DNA of 15,062 bases from Aquificales bacterium (GTDB lineage: Bacteria; Aquificota; Aquificia; Aquificales; Aquificaceae), in contig WFWF01000133.1 of NCBI GenBank assembly GCA_015491275.1, forward strand, positions 1 to 15,062, in the 5' to 3' direction. Position 1 is the first letter of the stretch, and each line of letters begins with the position of its first letter. The notes under the pieces are model-generated. The model ran no database searches. It was not told where the DNA came from and saw nothing but the letters and a program-made list of their open reading frames with translations. The position numbers and the translations under genes are program-made. This document shows positions 6,530 through 13,143 of the stretch, in pieces.

Positions 6530-7483
6530 TTATAGTATATTCTTTCTATCAGTACCCTTATACCCTACCATACTTTCAATAGCTTCAGCCATCTCCTTTA
6601 TCTCCTTTTGAGCCCCCTCATGGGTCCTGAGTCTTATGAAGTTATCAAGGGAAATTCTCGGTACAGTCCAATAATATCTTGTCATCATAAATTGAGGCAA
6701 AATACCCCGTGCTATCTCCTTAGCAATGCCCTTTTCTACCATTTTCTCGTATATATCTTTGGACTCTCTGACCTTTTCTTTAATAATTTTTAAATACTCA
6801 GAGTTTAAGGGTTCTTCTATCGGTTCATCAAGGGACGCCTGTTTATTGTGGGACGCTTGTTTCCTGAGATATTCGGGAATATAAAACTTTATATCCCATG
6901 CGGTATATCTCCTGCTTATCTCATTGTAAGAGCCGAAACGGTGTCTGTGCCACTGCCTTGCAACAAACAGGGGGCATTCAATTATAAATGTGTAATAATC
7001 CATATCTGTACCTATCTCAAGTTTGTCAACAAGCCCGACCCATCCCGCTTTTGTCTCTATCTTCTCCCTCAGGAACTTTTCATCCCGTGTGTAGGGTATT
7101 TTTATAAGTTCTTCATCATCAACCTCTCCGCCCTTTTTCACTACACCAGTAACAGTGGGAAACCTTTCTTCTATAACATCATATATATCCTTAAATACAT
7201 CCCTTCCGTTTATAAGGTTCCTTAAATTGAGCCACATGTAACCGCCTGCATAGTATATTTGGACGGTAGGGTTATCAAGCCTATCAAGGATGGAAAGCCA
7301 CTCCGACCTTTCCGATTTTATGGCTACTATATTGTGCTCAAAAGGTGAAGCATGCTTGTGTTTAAAAAGATAACGAATAAGTTTCTTATCCCTCAACTCA
7401 TCGGTATCTTCATCCTTTCCGAAGGACACCCTTGCAGCCCTGACCACCCTTTGATCAGATCCCATCATCCATACTTCTTTCAT
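6530..7483 (-). CDS. thyX: Flavin-dependent thymidylate synthase ThyX, with a long internal insertion
   Basis: ThyX makes dTMP from dUMP using FAD, NADPH and methylene-tetrahydrofolate. The ThyX signature RHRxxSxNExSxRY is present as RHRFGSYNEISRRY (180-193), preceded by FVARQWH. The N-terminal VRAARVSFGKD and HASPFEH (44-50) and the C-terminal RYYWTVPRISLDNFIRLR also match the family. At 317 residues it is clearly longer than usual (about 220-250). The excess lies between FEH and FVARQW, roughly residues 59-165, and includes GGYMWLNLRNLING. The start ATG at 7483 gives the typical N terminus; there is no ribosome binding site, but TATAAT lies 8 bases upstream, suggesting a nearly leaderless mRNA. 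It is divergent from ftsW and converges on tRNA-Ser. The insertion aside, the call is firm. Confidence 0.95.
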   Translation of the reverse strand: MKEVWMMGSDQRVVRAARVSFGKDEDTDELRDKKLIRYLFKHKHASPFEHNIVAIKSERSEWLSILDRLDNPTVQIYYAGGYMWLNLRNLINGRDVFKDIYDVIEERFPTVTGVVKKGGEVDDEELIKIPYTRDEKFLREKIETKAGWVGLVDKLEIGTDMDYYTFIIECPLFVARQWHRHRFGSYNEISRRYTAWDIKFYIPEYLRKQASHNKQASLDEPIEEPLNSEYLKIIKEKVRESKDIYEKMVEKGIAKEIARGILPQFMMTRYYWTVPRISLDNFIRLRTHEGAQKEIKEMAEAIESMVGYKGTDRKNIL

Positions 7484-7491
7484 GATTGAAT

Positions 7492-7497
7492 ATTATA
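7492..7497 (-). promoter_or_regulatory. Likely -10 element for thyX (leaderless transcript)
   Basis: Read on the minus strand this is TATAAT, ending 8 bases before the thyX ATG at 7483. A transcript starting the usual 6-8 bases downstream would begin at or next to the start codon, which agrees with the absence of a ribosome binding site. No convincing -35 box is seen. On the plus strand the same bases contain TATTAT (7491-7496), a possible -10 for ftsW. Confidence 0.45.
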
Positions 7498-7502
7498 GAG
7501 AT

Positions 7503-8630
7503 ATGGAAGTTACTTATGTAGGTAAAAAACCTTATACCATAGATACAATAATAGCCTTTTCCATCCTTGTTCTGTTTCTTATAGGAGAAATTACCATACT
7601 CAGTATATGGGTTGTACCCGCCTTTATAGAAGGAAGTATCTCCTTGGATATGTTCAGAAGGGTATTCATGCAGGGCATTACATTTGTAATTGGTACCTTT
7701 ATAGCCCTTCTAATAGCACGATATGTAGATTACAGAATATTCAGAAGGAAAGAGGTTATATACTCACTGTTAATTATATCTGTTCTTAGCTTATTGACTG
7801 TTTTGGCTATAAAATATGCCTCAGGAAAACCGGTAAATCGTTGGCTATTAGGTTCAAGTTTACAACCTTCAGAATTTGCCAAAATCATAATAGTACTATT
7901 TGCCTCAAATTACATAGCAAGAAAGAAAGGTCTTTATAAAAACAGTCATATATTCTGGTCAGCCTTTGTAGTTATGTTCCATGTTGTTTTAATATATGCG
8001 CAACCTGACAAAGGAATGGCTATATTTATACTTTTTGTTTCAGCAATCCTATTCTTCATGGGTGGTATAGCAAAAAAGGTATATATACCCATACTTATAG
8101 CCTTCGGTCTGCTCGGCTTTTATATATTGTCCGGTGGGGGATATGTGGAAGAGAGGATAAATGTTTGGCTTGATCCTGCAAAGGATCCGGAAGGTAAAGG
8201 TTATCAGATAATAAGGTCCCTTATTTATTTCCAAAAAGGGGGGCTTTTAGGTCAAGGTATAGGAAAGGGTGTTCACAAACAGTCCTATCTGCCAGAATTG
8301 GATTCCGACTACATATTTGCTGTTATAGGAACAGAATGGGGTTTCTTGGGCACACTGTTTGTTCTCGCCTTGTATCTCCTAATAATACTTAGATTATTCT
8401 TTATAACAGCTAAACTTAAAGATATATTTCCTAAACTTATAGTCCTCGGCTTAACATTAAATTTTGCCCTATCGGTCATTGTTAATATAGCCATGACCCT
8501 TAACATACTACCACCCAAAGGTATTGCCCTTCCCTTACTGAGCTACGGACCTTCAAATCTACTTGCCACCCTTATAAGCTTCGGTATAATTGGATCGGTG
8601 TATATAAGACACAGGGATGAACTTAGGTAA
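7503..8630 (+). CDS. ftsW: SEDS-family peptidoglycan glycosyltransferase, probably FtsW
   Basis: SEDS proteins polymerise lipid II into glycan strands, FtsW at the division septum and RodA along the cell wall. The product is a multi-pass membrane protein with about ten hydrophobic segments. Family motifs are NRWLLGSSLQPSEFAKI (119-135, numbering from ATG 7482), GLLGQGIGKGVHKQSYLPELDSDYIFAVIGTEWG with the conserved catalytic-type Asp in SDYIF (D276), and LPLLSYGPSNLL near the C terminus. FtsW is preferred over RodA because murG follows with a 14-base overlap, a typical division and cell-wall order. Two starts are possible. ATG 7482 overlaps the divergent thyX start codon; ATG 7503 leaves a 19-base gap and is preferred. 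Neither has a good ribosome binding site. Confidence 0.88.
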   Translation: MEVTYVGKKPYTIDTIIAFSILVLFLIGEITILSIWVVPAFIEGSISLDMFRRVFMQGITFVIGTFIALLIARYVDYRIFRRKEVIYSLLIISVLSLLTVLAIKYASGKPVNRWLLGSSLQPSEFAKIIIVLFASNYIARKKGLYKNSHIFWSAFVVMFHVVLIYAQPDKGMAIFILFVSAILFFMGGIAKKVYIPILIAFGLLGFYILSGGGYVEERINVWLDPAKDPEGKGYQIIRSLIYFQKGGLLGQGIGKGVHKQSYLPELDSDYIFAVIGTEWGFLGTLFVLALYLLIILRLFFITAKLKDIFPKLIVLGLTLNFALSVIVNIAMTLNILPPKGIALPLLSYGPSNLLATLISFGIIGSVYIRHRDELR

Positions 8631-9690
8631 GATAGCCATATCTGGAGGTGGTACTGGGGGACATTTTTTCCCCGCTTTAGCCTTTATGGAAAAATGTAGT
8701 GATGAAAATATAGACTTTATATACATAGGAAACAGTAAGGGTATAGAGTATAAATTCAGAAAGTATATGGAAGATAAGTCCGTATTCCTTCCTATGGAGG
8801 GCTACGCAGGAAAGAGTATATTTGAAAAATCCAAAGCCTTGATATTACTTGTCAAAAACTCGCTCACCGTCTATAAAATGCTTGACGATGTGGATGCAAG
8901 TTTAATCTTCGGTGGATATACGGGAGTACCTTTGGGAGTTTGCAGTTTACTGAAAAGGATACCCCTTTTTATACATGAGCAGAATTCTGTACCGGGTGTG
9001 GCAAACTTGAAGCTTGAGAGATTTGCGAGGTGTATATTCTATACTTTTGAGTACACAAGAAGGTTTTTTAAGAATGCATGTATGATAAGAACGGGATTGC
9101 CCCTAAGGAAGGCGTTAAAGGAGGGGATAAGGATAAAAAGGGAAGAAGCAATAAGGAAATTGGGGATTGAAGATAAGCCAACCATCCTCTTTATGGGAGG
9201 TAGCCAAGGTGCCATTTATATTAACAAGCTTGCTTTTGAAGTTATGGAAGTATTGAAGGATTTTCAAGCATTGCTTATAACAGGCGATAAACATTACGAG
9301 GATATAAAAAGGTTAGTTCCCAAAAAGGTACGGAATATAAAACTTATACCCTTTACCGAAAATATTTCCCTTATTTACAGGGCTTCTCACATTGCTGTTG
9401 CAAGGGCAGGAGCGGGAACCGTAGCGGAGCTGAGTTATTATGGGTTGCCAGCCCTTTTTATACCTTACCCTTATGCTTCCAGAGATCATCAGTATTATAA
9501 TGCAAAGGAAATTGAAGAGAGAGGAGGTGGAATTGTTATAAGGGAGGAGGAGGCAGATACTAAAAGGGTTATAGAGAAGATAGAAAAACTATTCAGTCAC
9601 AGAGATTTCTTCTCAGAGGGTATAAGAAACGCTTTACCTGTTGATGCAGAAAACACGATGCTTAAAGTTGTCAGTAAAATCATAAACTAA
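8617..9690 (+). CDS. murG: MurG, undecaprenyl-diphospho-muramoylpentapeptide N-acetylglucosaminyltransferase
   Basis: MurG transfers GlcNAc from UDP-GlcNAc to lipid I on the inner face of the membrane, giving lipid II, the substrate of FtsW. It has the two-domain GT28 layout: N-terminal GGGTGGHFFPAL (10-21) and IHEQNSVPG (119-127), C-terminal GGSQGA (194-199), RAGAGTVAEL (263-272) and PYPYASRDHQYYNA (283-296), which bind the nucleotide sugar. The 357-residue length is normal. ATG 8617 overlaps the ftsW end by 14 bases and has only a weak CAGGG immediately upstream, so translation is probably coupled to ftsW. Its 3' end converges on the propeller-repeat gene, with only 26 AT-rich bases between and no evident hairpin terminator. 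Confidence 0.97.
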   Translation: MNLGKIAISGGGTGGHFFPALAFMEKCSDENIDFIYIGNSKGIEYKFRKYMEDKSVFLPMEGYAGKSIFEKSKALILLVKNSLTVYKMLDDVDASLIFGGYTGVPLGVCSLLKRIPLFIHEQNSVPGVANLKLERFARCIFYTFEYTRRFFKNACMIRTGLPLRKALKEGIRIKREEAIRKLGIEDKPTILFMGGSQGAIYINKLAFEVMEVLKDFQALLITGDKHYEDIKRLVPKKVRNIKLIPFTENISLIYRASHIAVARAGAGTVAELSYYGLPALFIPYPYASRDHQYYNAKEIEERGGGIVIREEEADTKRVIEKIEKLFSHRDFFSEGIRNALPVDAENTMLKVVSKIIN

Positions 9691-9716
9691 TTATATTCTA
9701 ATTATATTATAATCAC

Positions 9717-11468
9717 CTATTCTGGGGGAAAAATAAATGATCCAACTTTGTTACGAATATCTATATAAGTGGAAGTTATAAGTGTTTTAAGATCCGGACT
9801 AAGTTTACTCATAAATGGGTGAAAACGTCCATCTGGCGGTGCCCTGTATGCACCTTTTGTAGTGGGGAAATCTGGTGAAGCTGTTTTTCCAAAGATATTA
9901 ACATTTCCCGATCCGTCCATGGAAATGGAGCTAATCTTATCGTAACTGCTTCCACCGATGTAAGTGGAAGCTATCAGAGTTTTGAGATCTGAACTAATTT
10001 TACTTACAAATGCATCCACATCCCCTGCGTATTTTACTTGGTAAACATACTCCGTAGTAGGAAAATCTGGTGAACTCGTTTCCCCAGCCACATATATATT
10101 TCCCGATTCATCCGCAGAAATGGTATAAATCCAATCACCACCACTTCCACCAAGATAGGTTGATATTAGAAGATTTGCAAGATCCGGAGTAAACTTACTT
10201 ATAAATGCATCTAACATTCCAGAGTTGGCTGTTTGGAAAACACCAGTTGTTGTGGGAAAATTTGTTGAACCTGTACCTCCAGAAACATATATATTTCCAG
10301 ACTTATCCATAAAAATATCATAAATCCAATCACCACCACTTCCACCAAGATAGGTTGAAGCAAGCAGGTCCATAAGGTCCAAGCTAAGTTTGCTTATGAA
10401 AGCATCACTATTACCATTTTTAGTTGTTTGATACGCATTATCTGTTGTTGGAAAATCTTTTGAAAAAGTTTCTCCTGCCACATACAGATTACCTGATTTA
10501 TCTATATGAACTGTGTTGATTCTATCCAAGTCATTGCCACCAAGGTAAATGAAAGCTATTATATTTTCAAAATTAGAAGTGAACACGCTTATAAAGGCAT
10601 CCTTGTTTTTTCCTAAGGTTACATAATGTTCACCAACTTTTGGTGGTAGATCAGTTGAAAAAGTTTCCCCTACCACATAAACAACGTTTTCCGAAATGTC
10701 CATAAGAAGGGAGTTAATCTGATTTTTCACACGCTCACCTAAATTTGGAAAAATAAAAATAGAATTTATAATAAGCTCCTTGCTTCTATCATATTTTTCT
10801 GCACCAAATCCATACACGTTATCACTAAAAATTCTGTAACTTACGTTTACTCTTACTCTTTTTCCCGCTATATACTGATAGGCTATAGGTTTCTCAAGTC
10901 TTAGCTCCCAAAATTCCCCTTTTACGATGAGCTCTCCTGTTTTTTCATCCACACTAATATTTCCACCTTCTATGTTTATCCTTATCTTTTCTGGATCAGC
11001 CCCAGGATCTACTATAAATATCCTTTCTACATCACCACCGTAAGCCCTGATTTCAAGATCTATACCTTTATAAATATCATTAATATAGGTACTGAGGTGT
11101 GTGGTAATGTCCCTCTTCCAATCGTTAGGCTTGCCTTTAAAGTAGGCGACCTTTGTTATAGCTTCTCCTCTACCAATTATATTTTTTATCTCCGCATTTA
11201 TCAGATTTTCTTTCAATACCAAGACTTTACCTCCATCCTTAGGTATACTGTATATAAACTCCCCCCTTTCTGTTATGAAAAGAATACCTCCGAAAGTTTT
11301 TGCATATAAACTTACCTTTTTGTCAACCTGCCCCTCGTTTTTCAAAAATGGGATTCGTACGCTTATCAATTCACTAATTATGTAATCCCTATTTATTGAA
11401 AACGTTGGAAAGCTTAAAATGAAAAAGGTAAATAAAGAAATCAATAACGCCTTTCTGTTTACTTCCAT
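9717..11468 (-). CDS. Secreted SBBP beta-propeller-repeat protein
   Basis: The 583-residue product starts with a signal peptide (basic MEVNRK, hydrophobic ALLISLFTFFILSF, possible cleavage near residue 24), so it should be exported. Residues about 40-240 resemble the N-terminal domain common in these proteins, beginning NEGQVDKKVSLYAKTFGG. The rest is a tandem array of five SBBP repeats (pattern STYLGGSGGDxIxxIxxDxSGNIYVAGETxSxDFPTT, then DAFISKxxxDL). The Gly that opens each GETF/GTGS/GETS/GKTA motif falls at residues 267, 332, 397, 462 and 527, an exact 65-residue period. No anchoring domain or lipobox is seen. GAGGAGAGGGG lies 6 bases before the ATG at 11468, an excellent ribosome binding site. 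The function is unknown; such proteins are usually extracellular or outer-surface. Confidence 0.88.
   Translation of the reverse strand: MEVNRKALLISLFTFFILSFPTFSINRDYIISELISVRIPFLKNEGQVDKKVSLYAKTFGGILFITERGEFIYSIPKDGGKVLVLKENLINAEIKNIIGRGEAITKVAYFKGKPNDWKRDITTHLSTYINDIYKGIDLEIRAYGGDVERIFIVDPGADPEKIRINIEGGNISVDEKTGELIVKGEFWELRLEKPIAYQYIAGKRVRVNVSYRIFSDNVYGFGAEKYDRSKELIINSIFIFPNLGERVKNQINSLLMDISENVVYVVGETFSTDLPPKVGEHYVTLGKNKDAFISVFTSNFENIIAFIYLGGNDLDRINTVHIDKSGNLYVAGETFSKDFPTTDNAYQTTKNGNSDAFISKLSLDLMDLLASTYLGGSGGDWIYDIFMDKSGNIYVSGGTGSTNFPTTTGVFQTANSGMLDAFISKFTPDLANLLISTYLGGSGGDWIYTISADESGNIYVAGETSSPDFPTTEYVYQVKYAGDVDAFVSKISSDLKTLIASTYIGGSSYDKISSISMDGSGNVNIFGKTASPDFPTTKGAYRAPPDGRFHPFMSKLSPDLKTLITSTYIDIRNKVGSFIFPPE
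10125..10358 (-). repeat. Two identical 39-base copies inside the propeller repeats
   Basis: The 39 bases at 10125-10163 recur without a mismatch at 10320-10358, 195 bases (65 codons) apart. They encode STYLGGSGGDWIY at residues 371-383 and 436-448. The other repeats in the array have diverged, so these two units are the most recently duplicated or have been evened out by gene conversion. Confidence 0.95.
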
Positions 11469-11474
11469 TATTAA

Positions 11475-11497
11475 CCCCTCTCCTCAAGTAAATTATA
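11475..11497 (-). promoter_or_regulatory. -10 element and ribosome binding site of the propeller-repeat gene
   Basis: On the minus strand TATAAT (11497 to 11492) lies about 24 bases before the start codon, followed by GAGGAGAGGGG (11485 to 11475). A transcript starting near 11485 would have a short leader that includes the Shine-Dalgarno sequence. The -35 region is weak. The ssrA 3' end at 11570 leaves about 70 bases for this promoter. Confidence 0.45.
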
Positions 11498-11569
11498 CTA
11501 AACATAATCTTACAAATCTTGTTCATGCAACCAATATAACAAACTGCATAATCTTGGTCCTTTTGGTTT

Positions 11570-11914
11570 TGGTGGAGGCGGCGGGAATCGAACCCGCGTC
11601 CGAGGATGGCCCGATATAAGGGCTTCTACAGGCTTAGCCCGTGTTTTAGATCTGCCCCCTTCAGCCCACGGGCAGGCCTCCAGAGGGAAGCACGGCATTC
11701 TTCTGTCGGTAACCCCTCACCGTGCGTCGGGGTTACCCGAGCAGGTGTCCTTTGACACCTCCGGGCAAGCCACCTGCCAACTCACCCGGGGCGCGCTGCC
11801 TTCAATTAGGCAGCGAGAGCAAGCTCAGCTTCGGGAAGTGTTTTAACGGCTGTTAAGGTTGCCACCCTGCCTGCTACCCTTAATCTACCATCCCCGTCGA
11901 ATCCGTTCGCCCCC
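11570..11914 (-). ncRNA. ssrA: Transfer-messenger RNA (tmRNA)
   Basis: tmRNA rescues stalled ribosomes and tags the unfinished protein for destruction. The 5' end GGGGGCG (11914 to 11908) followed by GAACGGATTCGACGGGGA is the standard tmRNA start. The 3' end has the T-arm CGGGTTCGATTCCCG, acceptor strand CGCCTCC, discriminator A and encoded CCA (11572 to 11570). The two acceptor strands pair fully, with one G-U. The tag frame reads AVKTLPEAELALAA then TAA (11850 to 11806); the ALAA end is the family hallmark. The exact resume codon is inferred (GCC at 11850). At about 345 bases it has normal one-piece length. Confidence 0.97.
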
Positions 11915-11931
11915 TTAGGGCATATATTTAA

Positions 11932-11960
11932 AATATAAAATGTAATGAGACGGCGGTCAA
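11932..11960 (-). promoter_or_regulatory. Likely ssrA promoter
   Basis: On the minus strand TTGACC (11960 to 11955) and TATATT (11937 to 11932) are separated by 17 bases, a near-consensus sigma-70 promoter. The start site would be near 11925, giving about 10 extra bases for RNase P to remove before the mature tmRNA end at 11914. The -35 box ends 1 base before the start codon of the divergent FliJ/MotE-like gene. Confidence 0.6.
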
Positions 11961-11961
11961 G

Positions 11962-12777
11962 ATGGACAGAATAGGGAAGATAATCCAAATAAAGAAACTT
12001 CTGGAAAATGAAAGCGCAAAGATAATAAAAGAGATAGATTCGGAAATAGCAAAGTTAAAGAAAGAAAAGGAAAGGTTAAAAAGGGAAATTGATTATCTCA
12101 ACAAACATATAGTGGATGCAAAAGATCCTATTCCTTACATACTAAAAGAAAAGGCTATAGTTAGCAGTATAAACGAGATTGAAAAGAGAATAAGGGAGTT
12201 GGAAATGGAAAAGGAGAAAAAAATTAAAGAGACTATTGAGTTACACAAAGAGGTAGAAGGTCTTAAGATTATAGAAAATAACCAAAAATATGAAAAACTT
12301 ACAGCGGAAATAAAAAAGGAGCTTATTAATAACGGCTATATGGATCTCATAAAGAAGTTTTTGTTATCAGTCATTATTGTTTTCTCAATATCACACGGCG
12401 GTGATATAGTTGAGCAAAAGATAAAAGAAGAAAGTAAAAAGGAAGTTGTGGAAAAGTTACAACTTTTAGAAAAAGCCCTTGAGAAAAAGTTAAAAGAAAT
12501 AAGGGCGGAACGGGAAAGGATAGAAAAGCTAAAAGAAGAGATGCTCGCAATGAAGAATAAGAAGTTACCGGAAGAGGTTCAAAAGCTCATAAAAATTCTT
12601 AATAAAACCTCTACCGATGAGGCGGGTCAAATAATGAACAACCTTGATCCCTACACAGCGGCAGAAGTTTTGATAAGGTTAAAAGACAGGCAAGCAGCGG
12701 AGATACTTGCAGCAATGGATCCCAAGCATGCTGCAAAAGTGTCAAAAATAATAATGTCAAAGAAAGGTAAAAAGTAA
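11962..12777 (+). CDS. Probable fusion of a FliJ-like coiled coil and a MotE-like flagellar motor chaperone
   Basis: The 271-residue product has three parts. Residues 1-125 are a charged coiled coil starting MDRIGKIIQIKKLLENES, the kind of N terminus seen in FliJ, a cytoplasmic flagellar export protein; this match is suggestive only. Residues about 129-146 (LIKKFLLSVIIVFSISH) are a hydrophobic segment like a membrane anchor or signal sequence. Residues 150-200 are a second coiled coil. Residues about 207-265 (ILNKTSTDEAGQIMNNLDPYTAAEVLIRL, then AAEILAAMDPKHAAKVSKI) match the MgtE N-terminal-like domain of MotE, which helps assemble the motor stator. Part two to the end alone would look like an ordinary MotE. 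An internal start at ATG 12340 has AAGGAG 18 bases upstream, which is too far, so one long protein is likelier. It ends directly against the convergent membrane-protein gene. Confidence 0.72.
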   Translation: MDRIGKIIQIKKLLENESAKIIKEIDSEIAKLKKEKERLKREIDYLNKHIVDAKDPIPYILKEKAIVSSINEIEKRIRELEMEKEKKIKETIELHKEVEGLKIIENNQKYEKLTAEIKKELINNGYMDLIKKFLLSVIIVFSISHGGDIVEQKIKEESKKEVVEKLQLLEKALEKKLKEIRAERERIEKLKEEMLAMKNKKLPEEVQKLIKILNKTSTDEAGQIMNNLDPYTAAEVLIRLKDRQAAEILAAMDPKHAAKVSKIIMSKKGKK

Positions 12778-13143
12778 TCAAAATATGGTTAATTCTCCCC
12801 TCAATTCCTTTGCTACTTTACCCACATAAAGTATTGTCATTATAACACCCAGAATTATAGGAAAGACCACCGTCATAAAAAGAATTAAATTACGCTGGAA
12901 GGGATCAAATCTTATAACCGCAAAAAACATACCTACCACAAAAAGTTGTAACCCGTACAAAAGCATAATCTTTCCGACAAATCTGACGGTTCTATTCCAT
13001 AACTTTATATTCATCTCTAATTCCTTTCCCTGACTTGCCTTAATGTCATGGAACCACTCATAGGGAAGTTTTTCACCTATTAAAGGCAAGGATGCGGTCA
13101 TTGAAACTATGGATATGAGAAAAATAACAACCGCAATCTTCAT
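12778..13143 (-). CDS. Small membrane protein, family not recognised (possible distant SdpI-like)
   Basis: The 121-residue product has three hydrophobic segments: about 2-20 (signal-anchor type), 57-77 (VGKIMLLYGLQLFVVGMFFAV) and 86-108 (LILFMTVVFPIILGVIMTILYV). Between the first two is a soluble loop with PYEWFHDIKASQGKELEMNIKLWNRTVRFVGK. That loop faintly recalls the SdpI immunity-protein pattern, but I would not assign it. The start ATG 13143 has a perfect AAGGAGGTGA ribosome binding site (13149-13158, minus strand) and overlaps the end of the nucleotidyltransferase gene in an ATGA, so it is in the same operon. The stop codon abuts the stop of the convergent FliJ/MotE-like gene with no bases between. 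The function is unknown. Confidence 0.75.
   Translation of the reverse strand: MKIAVVIFLISIVSMTASLPLIGEKLPYEWFHDIKASQGKELEMNIKLWNRTVRFVGKIMLLYGLQLFVVGMFFAVIRFDPFQRNLILFMTVVFPIILGVIMTILYVGKVAKELRGELTIF

Noticed and set aside
9691..9716. AT-rich gap between murG and the propeller-repeat gene as a terminator
   Set aside because: No GC-containing hairpin is present; it is only an AT-rich stretch.
10080..10360. Repeated blocks as a possible CRISPR array or mobile-element repeat
   Set aside because: The repeats keep the reading frame at a 65-codon period and encode propeller units, so they are coding repeats.
11419..11619. Plus-strand open frame ending in a VEAAGIEPASEDGPI-like sequence
   Set aside because: Its C-terminal part is the antisense of the tmRNA 3' domain, a well-known source of spurious AAGIEPASE proteins; the rest covers the start of the propeller-repeat gene.
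11806..11988. Minus-strand 60-codon frame ending ALAA
   Set aside because: Only its last 14 codons are meaningful, as the tmRNA tag; the rest is tmRNA 5' sequence and promoter.
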